Assembly: GCF_030848495.1 (NCBI RefSeq) | Contig: NZ_JAVDDT010000002.1 | Location: 62,001 to 126,000 of the forward strand | DNA from: Natronospira bacteriovora | GTDB taxonomy: Bacteria; Pseudomonadota; Gammaproteobacteria; Natronospirales; Natronospiraceae | Length of the DNA stretch: 64,000 nucleotides | Direction of reading: 5' to 3' | Shown: positions 1-8,434 of the stretch, piece by piece | Layout of the letters: each line of letters begins with the position of its first letter | Numbering within the stretch: position 1 is the first letter of the stretch | Made by a program: the position numbers and the translations under genes | The notes under the pieces: generated by a model | Seen by the model: the letters and a program-made list of their open reading frames with translations, nothing else | Database searches by the model: none | What the model was told of the DNA's origin: nothing

Positions 1-1
1 C

Positions 2-535
2 GATGCCCTGGAACCCTTCCACCCGGACCGGGTGGCCTCGCGCATCCTCGGCATGGGCGATGTGCTCAGCCTGGTGGATGAGGTTCAGCGCAAGGTTGAT
101 CAGGAAAAGGCCGACAAGCTCGGCAAGAAGCTCAAGAAGGGCAAGGGTTTCTCCCTGGCGGATTTCCGCGACCAGCTGGAGCAGATGCAGAACATGGGTG
201 GGGTCGGCGCCCTGCTCGACAAGCTGCCCGGCGCCGGAAAGCTGCCGCCCGGTGCGGCCAGCCAGTTCGATGACCGAGCCATTCGCCGCCAGGTTGCCAT
301 CATCAATTCCATGACCCGGGAAGAACGGCGCAAGCCGGCCGTGATCAATGGCTCCCGCAAGCGCCGGATTGCCCGTGGTTCCGGGGTGGAAGTCCAGGAC
401 GTCAACAAGCTTCTCAAGCAGTTCACCCAGGCCCAGAAAATGATGCGAAAGATGGGCAAGAAGGGGGGCATGAAGAAGATGATGCGCGGCCTGCAGGGCA
501 AGATGCCCCCGGGCATGGGTTTTCCCGGCCAGTAG
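2..535 (+). CDS. ffh: Signal recognition particle protein Ffh, C-terminal part
   Basis: This is the end of Ffh, the GTPase subunit of the signal recognition particle that binds 4.5S RNA and the signal sequences of nascent membrane proteins. The frame enters from the left edge already open (LEPFHPDR, then SRILGMGD), so the N domain and most of the G domain lie outside the window. What remains is the methionine-rich M domain with the RNA-binding helix-turn-helix segment SRKRRIARGSGVEVQDVN and a flexible Met/Gly/Pro tail (KMPPGMGFPGQ). It lies directly upstream of rpsP in the same direction, a common gammaproteobacterial order. Identification is firm; only the 5' end is missing. Confidence 0.97.
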   Translation, partial: DALEPFHPDRVASRILGMGDVLSLVDEVQRKVDQEKADKLGKKLKKGKGFSLADFRDQLEQMQNMGGVGALLDKLPGAGKLPPGAASQFDDRAIRRQVAIINSMTREERRKPAVINGSRKRRIARGSGVEVQDVNKLLKQFTQAQKMMRKMGKKGGMKKMMRGLQGKMPPGMGFPGQ

Positions 536-540
536 GCCGG

Positions 541-756
541 GAGCTTCAAACGACAAGCTTCACGCTGCAAGCGACCCCTGTCGGCCGCCGGTTTGTCGTT
601 AGTTGGTTGAATTACATGGTTTTTTCAAGCTGGTAGTTTGCCGTTTTCCCTTTGCTTGGAGCACGGCATCAGCGGCGGCCCGGAGCAGCTTGTCGCTTGC
701 GCCTTGAAGCTTGCAGCTGCCCGGCTATGCCGGGCGCCTTGAGCTTGTAGCTTTTA
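541..756. repeat. Inverted repeat built from AGCTTCA-like short units (family E)
   Basis: The 309-base ffh-rpsP spacer holds no gene. Its left part (541-575) reads as units such as AGCTTCAA, CAAGCTTCA and GCAAGCGAC. Its right part (686-756) carries the same units in reverse complement (GCTTGTCGCTTGCG, CTTGAAGCTTGCAGCT, GAGCTTGTAGCTT). The arms are imperfect, and a small hairpin GCCCGGC-TAT-GCCGGGC lies inside the right arm at about 717-733. The design (degenerate short units arranged as facing arms) matches other spacers in this window, although the unit sequence is different. Confidence 0.7.
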
Positions 757-773
757 TCTCCTTCGCGTAAAAT
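745..773 (+). promoter_or_regulatory. Candidate sigma-70 promoter of the rpsP operon
   Basis: A -10-like TAAAAT (768-773) follows a -35-like TTGTAG (745-750) after a 17-base spacer, about 72 bases before the rpsP start. The -35 box lies inside the right arm of the AGCTT repeat, so the repeat would supply part of the promoter. The -10 match is good and the -35 match is weak (3 of 6). Confidence 0.4.
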
Positions 774-844
774 GCCCGGTTTACCGTCGCAGCGGTAGGG
801 CTGGCGGCGGGCAGGGATTTCTCACAGAACCGAAGAGTAACGGC

Positions 845-1111
845 ATGGTCACGATTCGTCTTGCTCGGGGCGGCATGAAAAAGCGTCCCTTTTATCATCT
901 GGTTGTCACCGACAGCCGTAACAGCCGTGATGGCCGCTTTGTCGAGCGCCTGGGGTTCTTCAACCCCGTGGCTCGCGGCAATGAAGAGAAGCTGCGCGTG
1001 GATCTGGAGCGGGCCGATTACTGGCTGTCCCAGGGCGCCCAGCCTTCCGAGCGTGCTGCCAAGCTGCTGAAGCAGGGCCGCAAGCAGGCGGAAGCCCAGG
1101 CTGAAGCCTGA
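845..1111 (+). CDS. rpsP: 30S ribosomal protein S16
   Basis: Ribosomal protein S16 (88 residues) is needed for assembly of the 30S subunit body. The N terminus ([20 protein letters not shown]) and the conserved [14 protein letters not shown] segment are typical of bS16, and the length is normal for the family. It is the first gene of the classic rpsP-rimM-trmD-rplS block, all on the plus strand, with rimM starting 11 bases after its stop. Expression is probably driven from the promoter in the spacer behind ffh. Confidence 0.98.
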   Translation: MVTIRLARGGMKKRPFYHLVVTDSRNSRDGRFVERLGFFNPVARGNEEKLRVDLERADYWLSQGAQPSERAAKLLKQGRKQAEAQAEA

Positions 1112-1122
1112 TTCCTGCCGCC

Positions 1123-1689
1123 ATGGCTGAGCGCTCACCCAGTCGGGGTTCGGCGGGCGAAGCGGACCGTCATGGCGGTCAGACGCAGGCGACCGGAATG
1201 GTCACCCTGGGCCGGATATCCGGCCTGTTTGGTGTCAAGGGCTGGGTCAAGGTCTATTCCCACGCCCGGCCAAGAGAGTCGATCGTCGACTTCGACACCT
1301 GGTATCTGCGTCATCGTGGTGAATGGCAGCCCTTCCGGGTACTGGAGGGGAGAAAGCACGGCAAGGGTGTGGTTGCCCGGCTCGAAGGCATTGAGGACCG
1401 GGATCAGGCAGCGGCCCTGATTCAGCGGGACATCGCCATTCCCCGCGAAACCATGCCCGCCACCCAGGCGGATGAGTTTTACTGGGTGGACCTGATCGGC
1501 CTTTCCGTCAGGAATCTGGAAGGCGTCGAGTTCGGTGAAGTGACCGGGCTGCTGGAAACCGGGGCCAATGACGTGATGGTGGTCCAGGGTGACCGGGAAA
1601 GGCTGCTGCCCTTCGTGCAGGGCCAGTTCGTGAAATCCGTGGACCTGGAAGTCGGCCTGATCCTGGTGGACTGGGATCCGGACTTCTGA
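1123..1689 (+). CDS. rimM: Ribosome maturation factor RimM
   Basis: RimM binds S19 and helps the 30S head mature. The 188-residue product has the N-terminal RimM beta-barrel ([20 protein letters not shown] from about residue 26) and a C-terminal PRC-barrel ([11 protein letters not shown], then GANDVMVV and LLPFV). The first 25 residues are low-complexity and charged and precede the usual family start, so translation may instead begin at the ATG at 1198. The stop overlaps the trmD start by one base, which points to translational coupling. Confidence 0.95.
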   Translation: MAERSPSRGSAGEADRHGGQTQATGMVTLGRISGLFGVKGWVKVYSHARPRESIVDFDTWYLRHRGEWQPFRVLEGRKHGKGVVARLEGIEDRDQAAALIQRDIAIPRETMPATQADEFYWVDLIGLSVRNLEGVEFGEVTGLLETGANDVMVVQGDRERLLPFVQGQFVKSVDLEVGLILVDWDPDF

Positions 1690-2447
1690 TGCAGGTCTCG
1701 GTGGTGACATTGTTTCCGGAGCGGGTCGCGGCAGTGACCGGCTTCGGGGTGACGGGCCGCGCCGCGGAGCGTGGCCTTCTGCGTCTGGATACCTGGAATC
1801 CGCGGGACTTTGCCCGCGACCGTCATCGCACGGTGGATGACAGGGCTTACGGCGGCGGTCCCGGCATGGTCATGCGGGTCGAGCCCCTGGGCGAAACCAT
1901 ACGTACGGCGCGGGCGGCCATGCCGGCCGGCAGCCGGACAATCTACCTCAGCCCCCAGGGGCGCCTGCTGGATCAGGCCCTGGTGGAAGAGCTTGCGACC
2001 CTGCCGGGCCTGTTGCTGGTTTCGGGGCGCTACGAAGGCGTCGATGAGCGGCTTCTGGAGCGTGAGGTGGATGAAGAGATTTCCATTGGGGACTATGTCC
2101 TCAGTGGGGGAGAGCTTCCGGCCATGGTGCTGATCGACGCAGTGGCAAGGCTGCTGCCCGGGGCGCTGGGGCATGCGGAGTCGGCCGAGCAGGATTCTTT
2201 CTCGGCCGATGGTCTTCTGGACCATCCGCATTACACCCGGCCGGAGGTGGTGGACGATCAGGCTGTTCCGCCGGTACTGCTGGGTGGCGATCATGAGGCC
2301 ATCCGGCAGTGGCGTCTCAAGCAGGCCCTGGGCAGGACGTGGCAGCGTCGTCCGGATCTGCTGGCGCAGCGGGAGCTGAGTGAAGAGGAGCGCCGCCTGC
2401 TGGATGAGTTCATCCGCGAGCAGGGCGGAGATCATGGGGCGGTCTAG
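1689..2447 (+). CDS. trmD: tRNA (guanine-N1)-methyltransferase TrmD
   Basis: TrmD uses S-adenosylmethionine to make m1G37 next to the anticodon, which prevents +1 frameshifting. The 252-residue protein shows the SPOUT trefoil-knot signatures: [10 protein letters not shown] near residue 55, the [10 protein letters not shown] segment, and [18 protein letters not shown]. Its ATG overlaps the rimM stop, so the two are coupled. It is followed by a strong hairpin (2448-2489) and then rplS. Confidence 0.98.
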   Translation: MQVSVVTLFPERVAAVTGFGVTGRAAERGLLRLDTWNPRDFARDRHRTVDDRAYGGGPGMVMRVEPLGETIRTARAAMPAGSRTIYLSPQGRLLDQALVEELATLPGLLLVSGRYEGVDERLLEREVDEEISIGDYVLSGGELPAMVLIDAVARLLPGALGHAESAEQDSFSADGLLDHPHYTRPEVVDDQAVPPVLLGGDHEAIRQWRLKQALGRTWQRRPDLLAQRELSEEERRLLDEFIREQGGDHGAV

Positions 2448-2489
2448 CCCTGCCCCCTGTCCATGGGGTTCCGTGGGCAGAGGGCAGGG
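2448..2489 (+). other. Hairpin between trmD and rplS
   Basis: The arms CCCTGCCCCCTGTCCA (2448-2463) and TGGGCAGAGGGCAGGG (2474-2489) pair over 16 bases with two mismatches and leave a 10-base loop. No T-run follows, so it is not an ordinary terminator. It begins at the trmD stop codon and ends 42 bases before rplS. It could stabilise or process the mRNA between a lowly and a highly needed product; that role is inference. Confidence 0.55.
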
Positions 2490-2531
2490 TTGAACTCTCC
2501 GGTAAATTCGAAAGACTGAGCAGGTGAAGTC

Positions 2532-2876
2532 ATGAGCGACATCATCCAGGAACTGGAAAAAGAACAGATGAAGACCGACGTGCCGGAGTTTGGTCCCGGC
2601 GATACGGTCCTGGTGCAGGTGCGTGTGAAGGAAGGCGACCGTGAGCGTCTGCAGCCCTTCGAAGGCGTGGTGATCGCCAAGCGCAACCGGGGTCTGAACT
2701 CCGCGTTCACCGTGCGCAAGACCACCCACGGTGAAGGTGTGGAGCGAGTCTTCCAGACCCACAGCCCGAACGTGGCCGAGATCACCGTGAAGCGTCGCGG
2801 TGATGTGCGTCGCGCCAAGCTGTACTATCTGCGCGAGCGTCAGGGCAAGTCTGCCCGAATCAAGGAAAAGGTCTGA
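2532..2876 (+). CDS. rplS: 50S ribosomal protein L19
   Basis: L19 (114 residues) sits at the interface of the two ribosomal subunits. The [20 protein letters not shown] motif and the end segment [19 protein letters not shown] are diagnostic of bL19. It closes the rpsP operon and is followed within 35 bases by a strong intrinsic terminator. The ATG has an upstream GCAGGTGAAG-type ribosome binding site. Confidence 0.98.
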   Translation: MSDIIQELEKEQMKTDVPEFGPGDTVLVQVRVKEGDRERLQPFEGVVIAKRNRGLNSAFTVRKTTHGEGVERVFQTHSPNVAEITVKRRGDVRRAKLYYLRERQGKSARIKEKV

Positions 2877-2909
2877 TTGCACGGGGTCTTCTGCCCCGTT
2901 CCGCCAGAC

Positions 2910-2948
2910 AAAACGGCCTCCGGCACAACCGGGGGCCGTTTTTTTTTG
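2910..2948 (+). terminator. Rho-independent terminator after rplS
   Basis: A 12-pair stem (AACGGCCTCCGG with CCGGGGGCCGTT, one wobble) with loop CACAA is followed by a run of T residues to 2947. A smaller hairpin (ACGGGG...CCCCGT, 2881-2899) precedes it. Confidence 0.9.
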
Positions 2949-2996
2949 GTTCTTCGTGGAAAAGCGGGGAGGAAATTCGGGCGTGGTTGCCGGGGC

Positions 2997-3098
2997 GGGT
3001 CTTGGTGGCCCTGACCAGAACACGCCGTGAATACATCCCTGTAGGCTCGAGGGAAACATCCCTGTTTCCCACGGTTCTGGTCAGGGCCACCAAGACCC
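2997..3098. repeat. Structured palindromic element B1: 25-bp arms around a two-hairpin core
   Basis: The arms 2997-3021 and 3074-3098 are perfect reverse complements over 25 bases (GGGTCTTGGTGG...). The 52-base interior can form two hairpins with the identical loop ATCCCT: TAC-ATCCCT-GTA (3032-3043) and GGGAAAC-ATCCCT-GTTTCCC (3051-3070). Overall this is a three-way junction. The interior matches the cores at 41571-41624 (reverse strand) and 41325-41366, but the arms do not. It lies in the gene-free spacer after the rplS terminator. Confidence 0.8.
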
Positions 3099-3139
3099 TT
3101 TCCAGAGCGGTGATTCGGCGGGCAGTGGTTCCAAACAGG

Positions 3140-3185
3140 ACGTTGATTACGCAGCCTACAGGGACGTACTCGCGGCGGTTCCGGG
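3140..3185. repeat. Degenerate, armless copy of the B core
   Basis: On the minus strand this reads CGCCGCGAGTACGTCCCTGT followed by AGGCTGCG. It contains the hairpins TAC-GTCCCT-GTA and AAC-GTCCT-GTT in the same order as element B1, 40 bases away. I could not find complementary outer arms, so it looks like a decayed or partial copy. The rest of the spacer up to 3393 (3186-3381) shows nothing I recognise apart from the ribosome binding site of the next gene. Confidence 0.55.
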
Positions 3186-3393
3186 CACGCCCCCACCAAC
3201 CCGACGCCCCCTAACCGCTCGGCACTCCCCGCTTTTCCGCGATGAGTCGTTCTTGTGTTGACGTGGGATTCCTGCTCTGTTCCGCCACTCCTGGCAACGG
3301 AGTTCCGGTCTGGTCCGCGGGGCTGATCTTCCGGCGCCGTTCGGCGGGATTTGTGGCAACATTGTGGCCCTGGGCGCTTTCAGGAGAGGGATA

Positions 3394-5166
3394 TTGAGAT
3401 TGCGTGGGTTTAAAGCCGGCCTGCTGGGCCTGGCGGTCATCACATCGCCGCTGTCTGCGGCCGACCTCGCCGAGATCAGCACCCTGGCGCGAGGCGGTGC
3501 CACCGGGCTGGCGCTGGAGCTGATGGATCGCCATCAGCCGCCGCTGGCCGAGGACCCGGTGACCTGGATTCGCTGGGAACGGGAGCGCGTTTTTCTCTAC
3601 CGCAGTCGCCAGCAATGGGCGGCAATGGATGCCCGCGTGGCGGCCTATCCTGAGCATGCGCCGGTGGAGTTTTCCCGCTGGGCGCGCACCCAGCAGGCTC
3701 AGGCCCTGTTGGCCCTCGGCGATGACGTCAAGGCGCGGCAGGTGCTGCGTGGCCTGATCTGGCAGGACGATGCGCCCTCCGGCGAGCGGCTGCGGGAATG
3801 GCGCCGTCTCGTCCTCGAAAGCCAGGTCGAGGCCGGCAACGCAGACGCGGCCCGGACCGCCCTCCGGCGATTCCGTCAGGATTACGGTGACGACAGCGGC
3901 GAGACTCGCGTGATCGAAGCGCGTCTCTATCTGCAGCAGGGGCAGGGCAGCGAGGCGCTCAGGGCACTGGATGGCCTGCCGGAGAATCAGTATCGCCCGC
4001 TGCGTCTGCTGGCCCGGCTGCAGGCGGACCAGGGAAATGCCGGCCGGGTTCTGAGTGCGGCCATCGAGCTGGGTTTTGATGAAGATGCCGCCATCGCCGA
4101 TCGGCGAATGGCCTGGTCCGTGGCGGTGCGCGCCGCCGATGTTACCGGCAACCGTTCAGCCCGTGTCGGCGCGCTGGAGCGTGGCCTGGCCTACCGCGGC
4201 GACGAGCTGCGCGCGGACCCGGTCTTTCAACTGATGCCGGAAATGCTGTGGTCGGCCTACGAGGCTTTCGGCCGGCAGCTTGGCAATGAGGCGCGCATAC
4301 TGGTGGGGGATGACCCCATGTGGTTCGAGCACGCCGATGACTTCCTGGCCAGCGAGCCGGTCAAGGGCCGCGCCATGCTGGCGGTCATTGCCCTGCACAG
4401 TTTTGAACGGGATGCCCGTCAGCGGGCCCATGGCCTGTTGACTGACAGTCTTGCCAATCAGCGCAATGGTCCGGCCCTGATCCGGCGCCTGTATCTGGAC
4501 AGTGACCGCTTCCCGGAGATCGACGCTATCCCCCTCCCAGTACGTTATCGACTGGCCGACATGGCCCTGGCCGAGGCGGATATTCCGCTGGCGTCACGGC
4601 TCATGAGCGCCCTGACCGAAGCACCGGCGGGTGCGGATCCCGAGGAATGGGGGTTGCGCCGTGCCCGGGTACTGCTTCTGGGGGGGCAGCGCGAGGAAGG
4701 GCTGCTGGCCCTGGAGGGCGTCCTGCTGGAGGCCGAGGACGAGCTCAATGTGGGGCGTTTCCTGCAGGTGATCTTTGATCTGCAGAACATGAACGATCAC
4801 GAGGCGGCCATGGATTTTCTGCGGCGTCTGCAGGCACTGGACCTGGAAGGGCAGCAGCGGCGGGAGATTCTTTTCTGGGCAGCGGAATCCGCCGAGGGCC
4901 TGAATGACCCCCTTGAGGCCGCACGCCTGTACCTGCGCTCGGCGGGCTTTCATGACCCCTTTTCCATGGATCAGTGGGCTCAGACGGCCCGGTATCGGGC
5001 GGCGGATGCCCTGGCCGAAGCCGGTCTGGCGGCGGATGCCCGGCGTCTCTATCAGTCTCTGCTCAATGCCACCGATGATGAGGCTCGGCGCTCGGTACTG
5101 CGCAATCGCATTCAGCGATTGCAGACCCGTCCCCTGGACGGACAGCGGGAGCGCCCCGAGCCATGA
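3394..5166 (+). CDS. Exported TPR-like repeat protein, function unknown
   Basis: This is a roughly 590-residue protein made almost entirely of helical pairs with TPR-like spacing (for example ARTQQAQALLALGDDVKARQ, LYLQQGQGSEALRALDGLPE and RYRAADALAEAGLAADARR). I prefer the TTG at 3394: it has GGAGAGGG seven bases upstream and gives a clean signal peptide (MRLRGFKAG, then LLGLAVITSPLSA before ADL), whereas the GTG at 3364 would add ten residues in front of it. It probably acts as a periplasmic or outer-membrane scaffold. Its stop overlaps the next gene (ATGA), so the pair is co-translated. No enzymatic motif is visible. Confidence 0.8.
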   Translation: MRLRGFKAGLLGLAVITSPLSAADLAEISTLARGGATGLALELMDRHQPPLAEDPVTWIRWERERVFLYRSRQQWAAMDARVAAYPEHAPVEFSRWARTQQAQALLALGDDVKARQVLRGLIWQDDAPSGERLREWRRLVLESQVEAGNADAARTALRRFRQDYGDDSGETRVIEARLYLQQGQGSEALRALDGLPENQYRPLRLLARLQADQGNAGRVLSAAIELGFDEDAAIADRRMAWSVAVRAADVTGNRSARVGALERGLAYRGDELRADPVFQLMPEMLWSAYEAFGRQLGNEARILVGDDPMWFEHADDFLASEPVKGRAMLAVIALHSFERDARQRAHGLLTDSLANQRNGPALIRRLYLDSDRFPEIDAIPLPVRYRLADMALAEADIPLASRLMSALTEAPAGADPEEWGLRRARVLLLGGQREEGLLALEGVLLEAEDELNVGRFLQVIFDLQNMNDHEAAMDFLRRLQALDLEGQQRREILFWAAESAEGLNDPLEAARLYLRSAGFHDPFSMDQWAQTARYRAADALAEAGLAADARRLYQSLLNATDDEARRSVLRNRIQRLQTRPLDGQRERPEP

Positions 5167-5639
5167 GTCCGCGTGCTCACCATGCCCTGCGCTGGCCCTT
5201 CGGGTGGCTGGACGTGGTTCTGGACGGGGACATGATCGTTGCACTGGACATGCGGGCGCAGCCGCATCCCGACAGCCTCATGGATTCCTCCCATCCCTCC
5301 GTGATACTGGTTCGGCGCTGGCTGGATGGTGACTTCAGCGTGGCTGATTCGGCACCGATCCGCCTGGAGGGAAGTGCCTTCCAGCGTCGGGTCTGGAGTG
5401 GCATGCGCACGATTCCGGCCGGGGAGATCCGATCCTACGGTGATCTGGCGCGAGCGCTGGGCTCCAGTCCGCGCGCGGTTGCCGGTGCCTGCCGACGCAA
5501 TCCCGTCGCCTTGCTGGTGCCCTGTCACCGGGTGGTGTCGGCTACCGGCATCGGTGGCTATGCCGGGGCGACGCAGGGTGAACCGGTGGCGCGCAAGCGA
5601 TGGCTGCTTGCCCGTGAAGGGGTGCATTTCCCGTCGTAA
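5163..5639 (+). CDS. ogt: Methylated-DNA-protein cysteine S-methyltransferase (Ogt/MGMT family)
   Basis: This suicide repair protein transfers a methyl group from O6-methylguanine to its own cysteine. The C-terminal half has the family signatures: FQRRVWSGMRTIPAGEIRSY, the DNA-binding helix RAVAGACRRNP with the arginine finger, and the acceptor motif PCHRVV. At 158 residues it is a compact, Ogt-like form with a short, divergent N-terminal domain. It overlaps the upstream TPR gene by four bases. There is no Ada-type regulatory domain. Confidence 0.9.
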   Translation: MSPRAHHALRWPFGWLDVVLDGDMIVALDMRAQPHPDSLMDSSHPSVILVRRWLDGDFSVADSAPIRLEGSAFQRRVWSGMRTIPAGEIRSYGDLARALGSSPRAVAGACRRNPVALLVPCHRVVSATGIGGYAGATQGEPVARKRWLLAREGVHFPS

Positions 5640-5660
5640 GGCCACGTGGCCCCTGTGGCC

Positions 5661-5688
5661 CTTGAAACCGAGCGGAACGCCCCCATTT
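5661..5688 (+). promoter_or_regulatory. Heat-shock (sigma-32) promoter of htpG
   Basis: CTTGAAA (5661-5667) and CCCCATTT (5681-5688) are separated by 13 bases. Both boxes match the sigma-32 consensus CTTGAAA / CCCCATNT exactly. The position, about 75 bases before the htpG start, agrees with a heat-shock gene. Confidence 0.8.
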
Positions 5689-5760
5689 CAGTGATCGCTG
5701 CCCGCCGCAGCCAATCCGAATCCCGTCGAACCGAAGAAACCGAGGAGGCTCAGCTTCGTC

Positions 5761-7617
5761 ATGGCGACCGCCAATGCCCAGACTCGACCCTTCGAGGCCG
5801 AGGTCAAGCAGCTCCTGCAGCTGATGATCCATTCCCTCTACTCCAATCGCGAGATCTTCCTGCGGGAACTGGTCTCCAATGCATCCGATGCCTGTGATCG
5901 CCTGCATTTTGCCGCCCTGCAGGACGAAACGCTGCTGCAAGGTGACGGCGACCTGCAGATTCGGATCAGTGTCGATCCCGAGGCGCGCACCCTCACCATT
6001 GCCGACAACGGTATCGGCATGAGCGAACAGGAAGTGGTCGAGAACCTGGGCACCATCGCCCGTTCCGGTACCCGGCGTTTTCTGGATTCCCTGTCGGGAG
6101 ACCAGCGCAAGGATGCCCAGCTGATCGGCCAGTTCGGGGTCGGCTTCTATTCCAGTTTCATCGTTGCCGAGCAGGTAACCGTGAATACCCGCCGGGCCGA
6201 TGAAAAACAGGGTGTGCGCTGGCAGTCCGACGGGGGTGGCGAATTCAGCATCGAGACCATCGAGCGGGCCGAACGCGGCACCGAGGTGATTCTCAAGCTG
6301 CGCGAGGATGCCGACGAGTTTCTCGAGCCGGCCCGCCTGCGACACATCATCCGCCGCTATTCCGATCACATCGGTCGGCCGATCCTGATGCCGGCCGGGG
6401 AAGGCGAGGAGTGGGAGACCGTCAACAGCGCCTCCGCCCTCTGGACCCGGGGCCGGGACGAACTCAAGGACGAGGATTACCAGGGCTTCTACCAGCATCT
6501 CAGCCATGACAGCGAGAAGCCGCTGGCCTGGACCCACAATCACGTGGAAGGACGCCAGCGCTACAGCATGCTGCTCTACATTCCCGCCCGCGCCCCCTTT
6601 GACCTCTGGGATCGGGAGCGCCGGCGTGGCGTGCGCCTCTATGTGCGCCGCGTGTTCATCATGGACGAGGCCGATCAGCTGATGCCCGGCTGGCTGCGTT
6701 TCGTGAGAGGGGTGATCGATTCCGATGATCTGCCCCTCAATGTCTCCCGCGAGATTCTCCAGGACAATCGCCTGGTGCGCAGCATTCGCGCCGGTGCCGT
6801 GAAGAAGGTGCTGGGGCTGCTGGAGGACATGGCGAAGAATCGGCCGGAAGACTATGCCCGCTTCTGGGAGCAGTTCGGTGCGGTGATCAAGGAAGGCCCG
6901 GCGGAAGACCCGGACAATGCCGAGCGCATTGCCGGCCTCCTGCGTTTCGCTTCCACCCGGCATCCGGAAAGCCAGACGGTCTCCCTGCAGGACTACGTCG
7001 ACCGCATGCAGCCGGACCAGAAGGCCATCTATTACCTGACCGCGGACAATCACGCCACGGCCATGAGCAGCCCGCACCTGGAGGCCTTCCGCAAGAAGGA
7101 CATTGAAGTGCTGCTGCTGTCGGACCGGGTGGACGAATGGCTGGTGGCGCATCTGCCGGAGTTTGACGGCAAGCCGCTGAAATCAGTGGCCCAGGCTGAC
7201 AGCGCCGAGGAGGAGATCGACTCGGAGAAGGACGCCGAGCAGCAGGCAGAGCAGCACAAGGACCTGCTCGAGCGCTTGCGGAAAGCCCTGGACGGACAGG
7301 CCAGCGACGTGCGCGTTTCACGGCGTCTGGTGGATTCGCCGGCCTGCCTGGTCTCCGAACAGGGCGGTCTCAGCCTGAATCTGCAACGACTGCTCAAGGA
7401 GGCGGGACAGAGTGTGCCGGAGCTGCACCCCATCCTGGAGATCAATCCAGAACACCCCCTGCTGTCGCGGCTGGAAGGACAGAGCGATGACGCACGTTTT
7501 GCGGACTGGGCCCAGGTGCTGTTCGATCAGGCCCTGCTCGCCGAAGGTGGCCAGCTCAGTGATCCGGCGGCGTTCGTCAAGCGCCTGAACAGCATGCTGG
7601 TGCAGCAGGGCGACTAG
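5761..7617 (+). CDS. htpG: Molecular chaperone HtpG (Hsp90)
   Basis: HtpG is a homodimeric ATP-driven chaperone of the cytoplasm. The 618-residue length is normal. The N-terminal ATPase has [13 protein letters not shown], the DNGIGM loop and [11 protein letters not shown]. The middle domain has [12 protein letters not shown] with the catalytic arginine region, and the C-terminal dimerisation domain ends in the NPEHPLL segment. The promoter in front matches the heat-shock consensus. An AGGAGG lies 12 bases before the ATG, slightly far but usable. The next gene is transcribed separately. Confidence 0.98.
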   Translation: MATANAQTRPFEAEVKQLLQLMIHSLYSNREIFLRELVSNASDACDRLHFAALQDETLLQGDGDLQIRISVDPEARTLTIADNGIGMSEQEVVENLGTIARSGTRRFLDSLSGDQRKDAQLIGQFGVGFYSSFIVAEQVTVNTRRADEKQGVRWQSDGGGEFSIETIERAERGTEVILKLREDADEFLEPARLRHIIRRYSDHIGRPILMPAGEGEEWETVNSASALWTRGRDELKDEDYQGFYQHLSHDSEKPLAWTHNHVEGRQRYSMLLYIPARAPFDLWDRERRRGVRLYVRRVFIMDEADQLMPGWLRFVRGVIDSDDLPLNVSREILQDNRLVRSIRAGAVKKVLGLLEDMAKNRPEDYARFWEQFGAVIKEGPAEDPDNAERIAGLLRFASTRHPESQTVSLQDYVDRMQPDQKAIYYLTADNHATAMSSPHLEAFRKKDIEVLLLSDRVDEWLVAHLPEFDGKPLKSVAQADSAEEEIDSEKDAEQQAEQHKDLLERLRKALDGQASDVRVSRRLVDSPACLVSEQGGLSLNLQRLLKEAGQSVPELHPILEINPEHPLLSRLEGQSDDARFADWAQVLFDQALLAEGGQLSDPAAFVKRLNSMLVQQGD

Positions 7618-7646
7618 TGGTGCTCCGGGCCCTGACGGAGCGGTAG

Positions 7647-7712
7647 ATAGCTTCAGGCAATGAGTCGGATAGAAAAACTTCGGTTGATCCCGGGGTCCAA
7701 ATCGGTTTAAAT
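7647..7712 (+). promoter_or_regulatory. Candidate OxyR site and sigma-70 promoter of ahpC
   Basis: The tetramers ATAG (7647), CAAT (7658) and ATAG (7669) fall at the 11-base spacing of an OxyR site (ATAG-N7-CTAT-N7-ATAG-N7-CTAT); the fourth, at 7680, does not match. The site would abut a -35-like TTGATC (7684-7689), followed after 17 bases by TTAAAT (7707-7712). Activation by OxyR from directly upstream of -35 is known for peroxide genes. The match is partial, so this is a suggestion. Confidence 0.35.
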
Positions 7713-7786
7713 AGCGCCCGTTAATCGAAATCGGAACTTCGATAGCAATTAACTTCGTTTGTCAATCCAACCTAGGAGAAAAAATA

Positions 7787-8326
7787 ATGCTGGGAAACGG
7801 CGAAAAGTTTCCGGAATTTTCCGTGAACGCCACTGTGTCCACTGATGCGAAGAATGCCTTCGAGGAAATCAACAATAAGAGCTTCCCGGGCAAGTGGACC
7901 ATCTACATGTTCTATCCCAAGGACTTCACCTTCGTCTGCCCGACGGAGATCCAGTCCTTCGGTGACATGGCCGATGAGTTCGAGGACCGTGACGCCCAGC
8001 TGATGGTTGCCAGCACCGACAGCGAGTTCGTGCACCTGGCCTGGCGCACCCATGACGAGCGCCTGCAGAACCTGCCCGTTCCCATGCTGGCAGACCTGAA
8101 TCGCAAGCTGGTCAGCGAACTGGGCATTCAGGACAAGGAAGAAGGTGTTGCCCAGCGTGCCACCTACATCGTTGATCCGGACGGCATCATTCGTCATGTC
8201 TCCGTCAACGACATGAGCGTGGGCCGCAACCCGAACGAAATCCTGCGTGTCCTCGATGCCCTGCAGACGGACGAACTCTGCCCCTGTAACTGGGAGAAGG
8301 GTGACGAGACGTTGAACGCTGCCTGA
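7787..8326 (+). CDS. ahpC: Two-cysteine peroxiredoxin (AhpC type)
   Basis: This enzyme reduces hydrogen peroxide and organic hydroperoxides. In 179 residues it shows the peroxidatic Cys51 in YPKDFTFVCPTE and C-terminal cysteines 165 and 167 in ELCPCNWEKG, one of them the resolving residue. The AGGAGA site 10 bases upstream defines the ATG. It sits in front of ahpD, so reduction is expected through AhpD rather than the AhpF flavoprotein, as in actinobacteria. A UUCG-capped terminator separates the two genes. Confidence 0.93.
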   Translation: MLGNGEKFPEFSVNATVSTDAKNAFEEINNKSFPGKWTIYMFYPKDFTFVCPTEIQSFGDMADEFEDRDAQLMVASTDSEFVHLAWRTHDERLQNLPVPMLADLNRKLVSELGIQDKEEGVAQRATYIVDPDGIIRHVSVNDMSVGRNPNEILRVLDALQTDELCPCNWEKGDETLNAA

Positions 8327-8351
8327 TCCGGCCGCGTATCCGATGAACCGG

Positions 8352-8377
8352 CGGGGCCCTTCGGGGCCCCGTTTTTT
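8352..8377 (+). terminator. Intrinsic terminator between ahpC and ahpD with a UUCG tetraloop
   Basis: An eight-pair stem CGGGGCCC / GGGCCCCG is closed by TTCG and followed by six T residues. It sits 25 bases after ahpC and 57 bases before the ahpD start, so it should reduce rather than abolish read-through if the genes share a promoter. Confidence 0.9.
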
Positions 8378-8434
8378 AGGCGGGGACCGCTGACCACAGC
8401 GGTATCTGCCTGACTGAATCCCTGAGGTGTTGTG

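Noticed and set aside
3394-5166. Outer-membrane assembly factor BamD or BepA-like assignment for the TPR protein
   Set aside because: It has neither a lipobox nor a protease motif, and the repeats are too generic to name a function.
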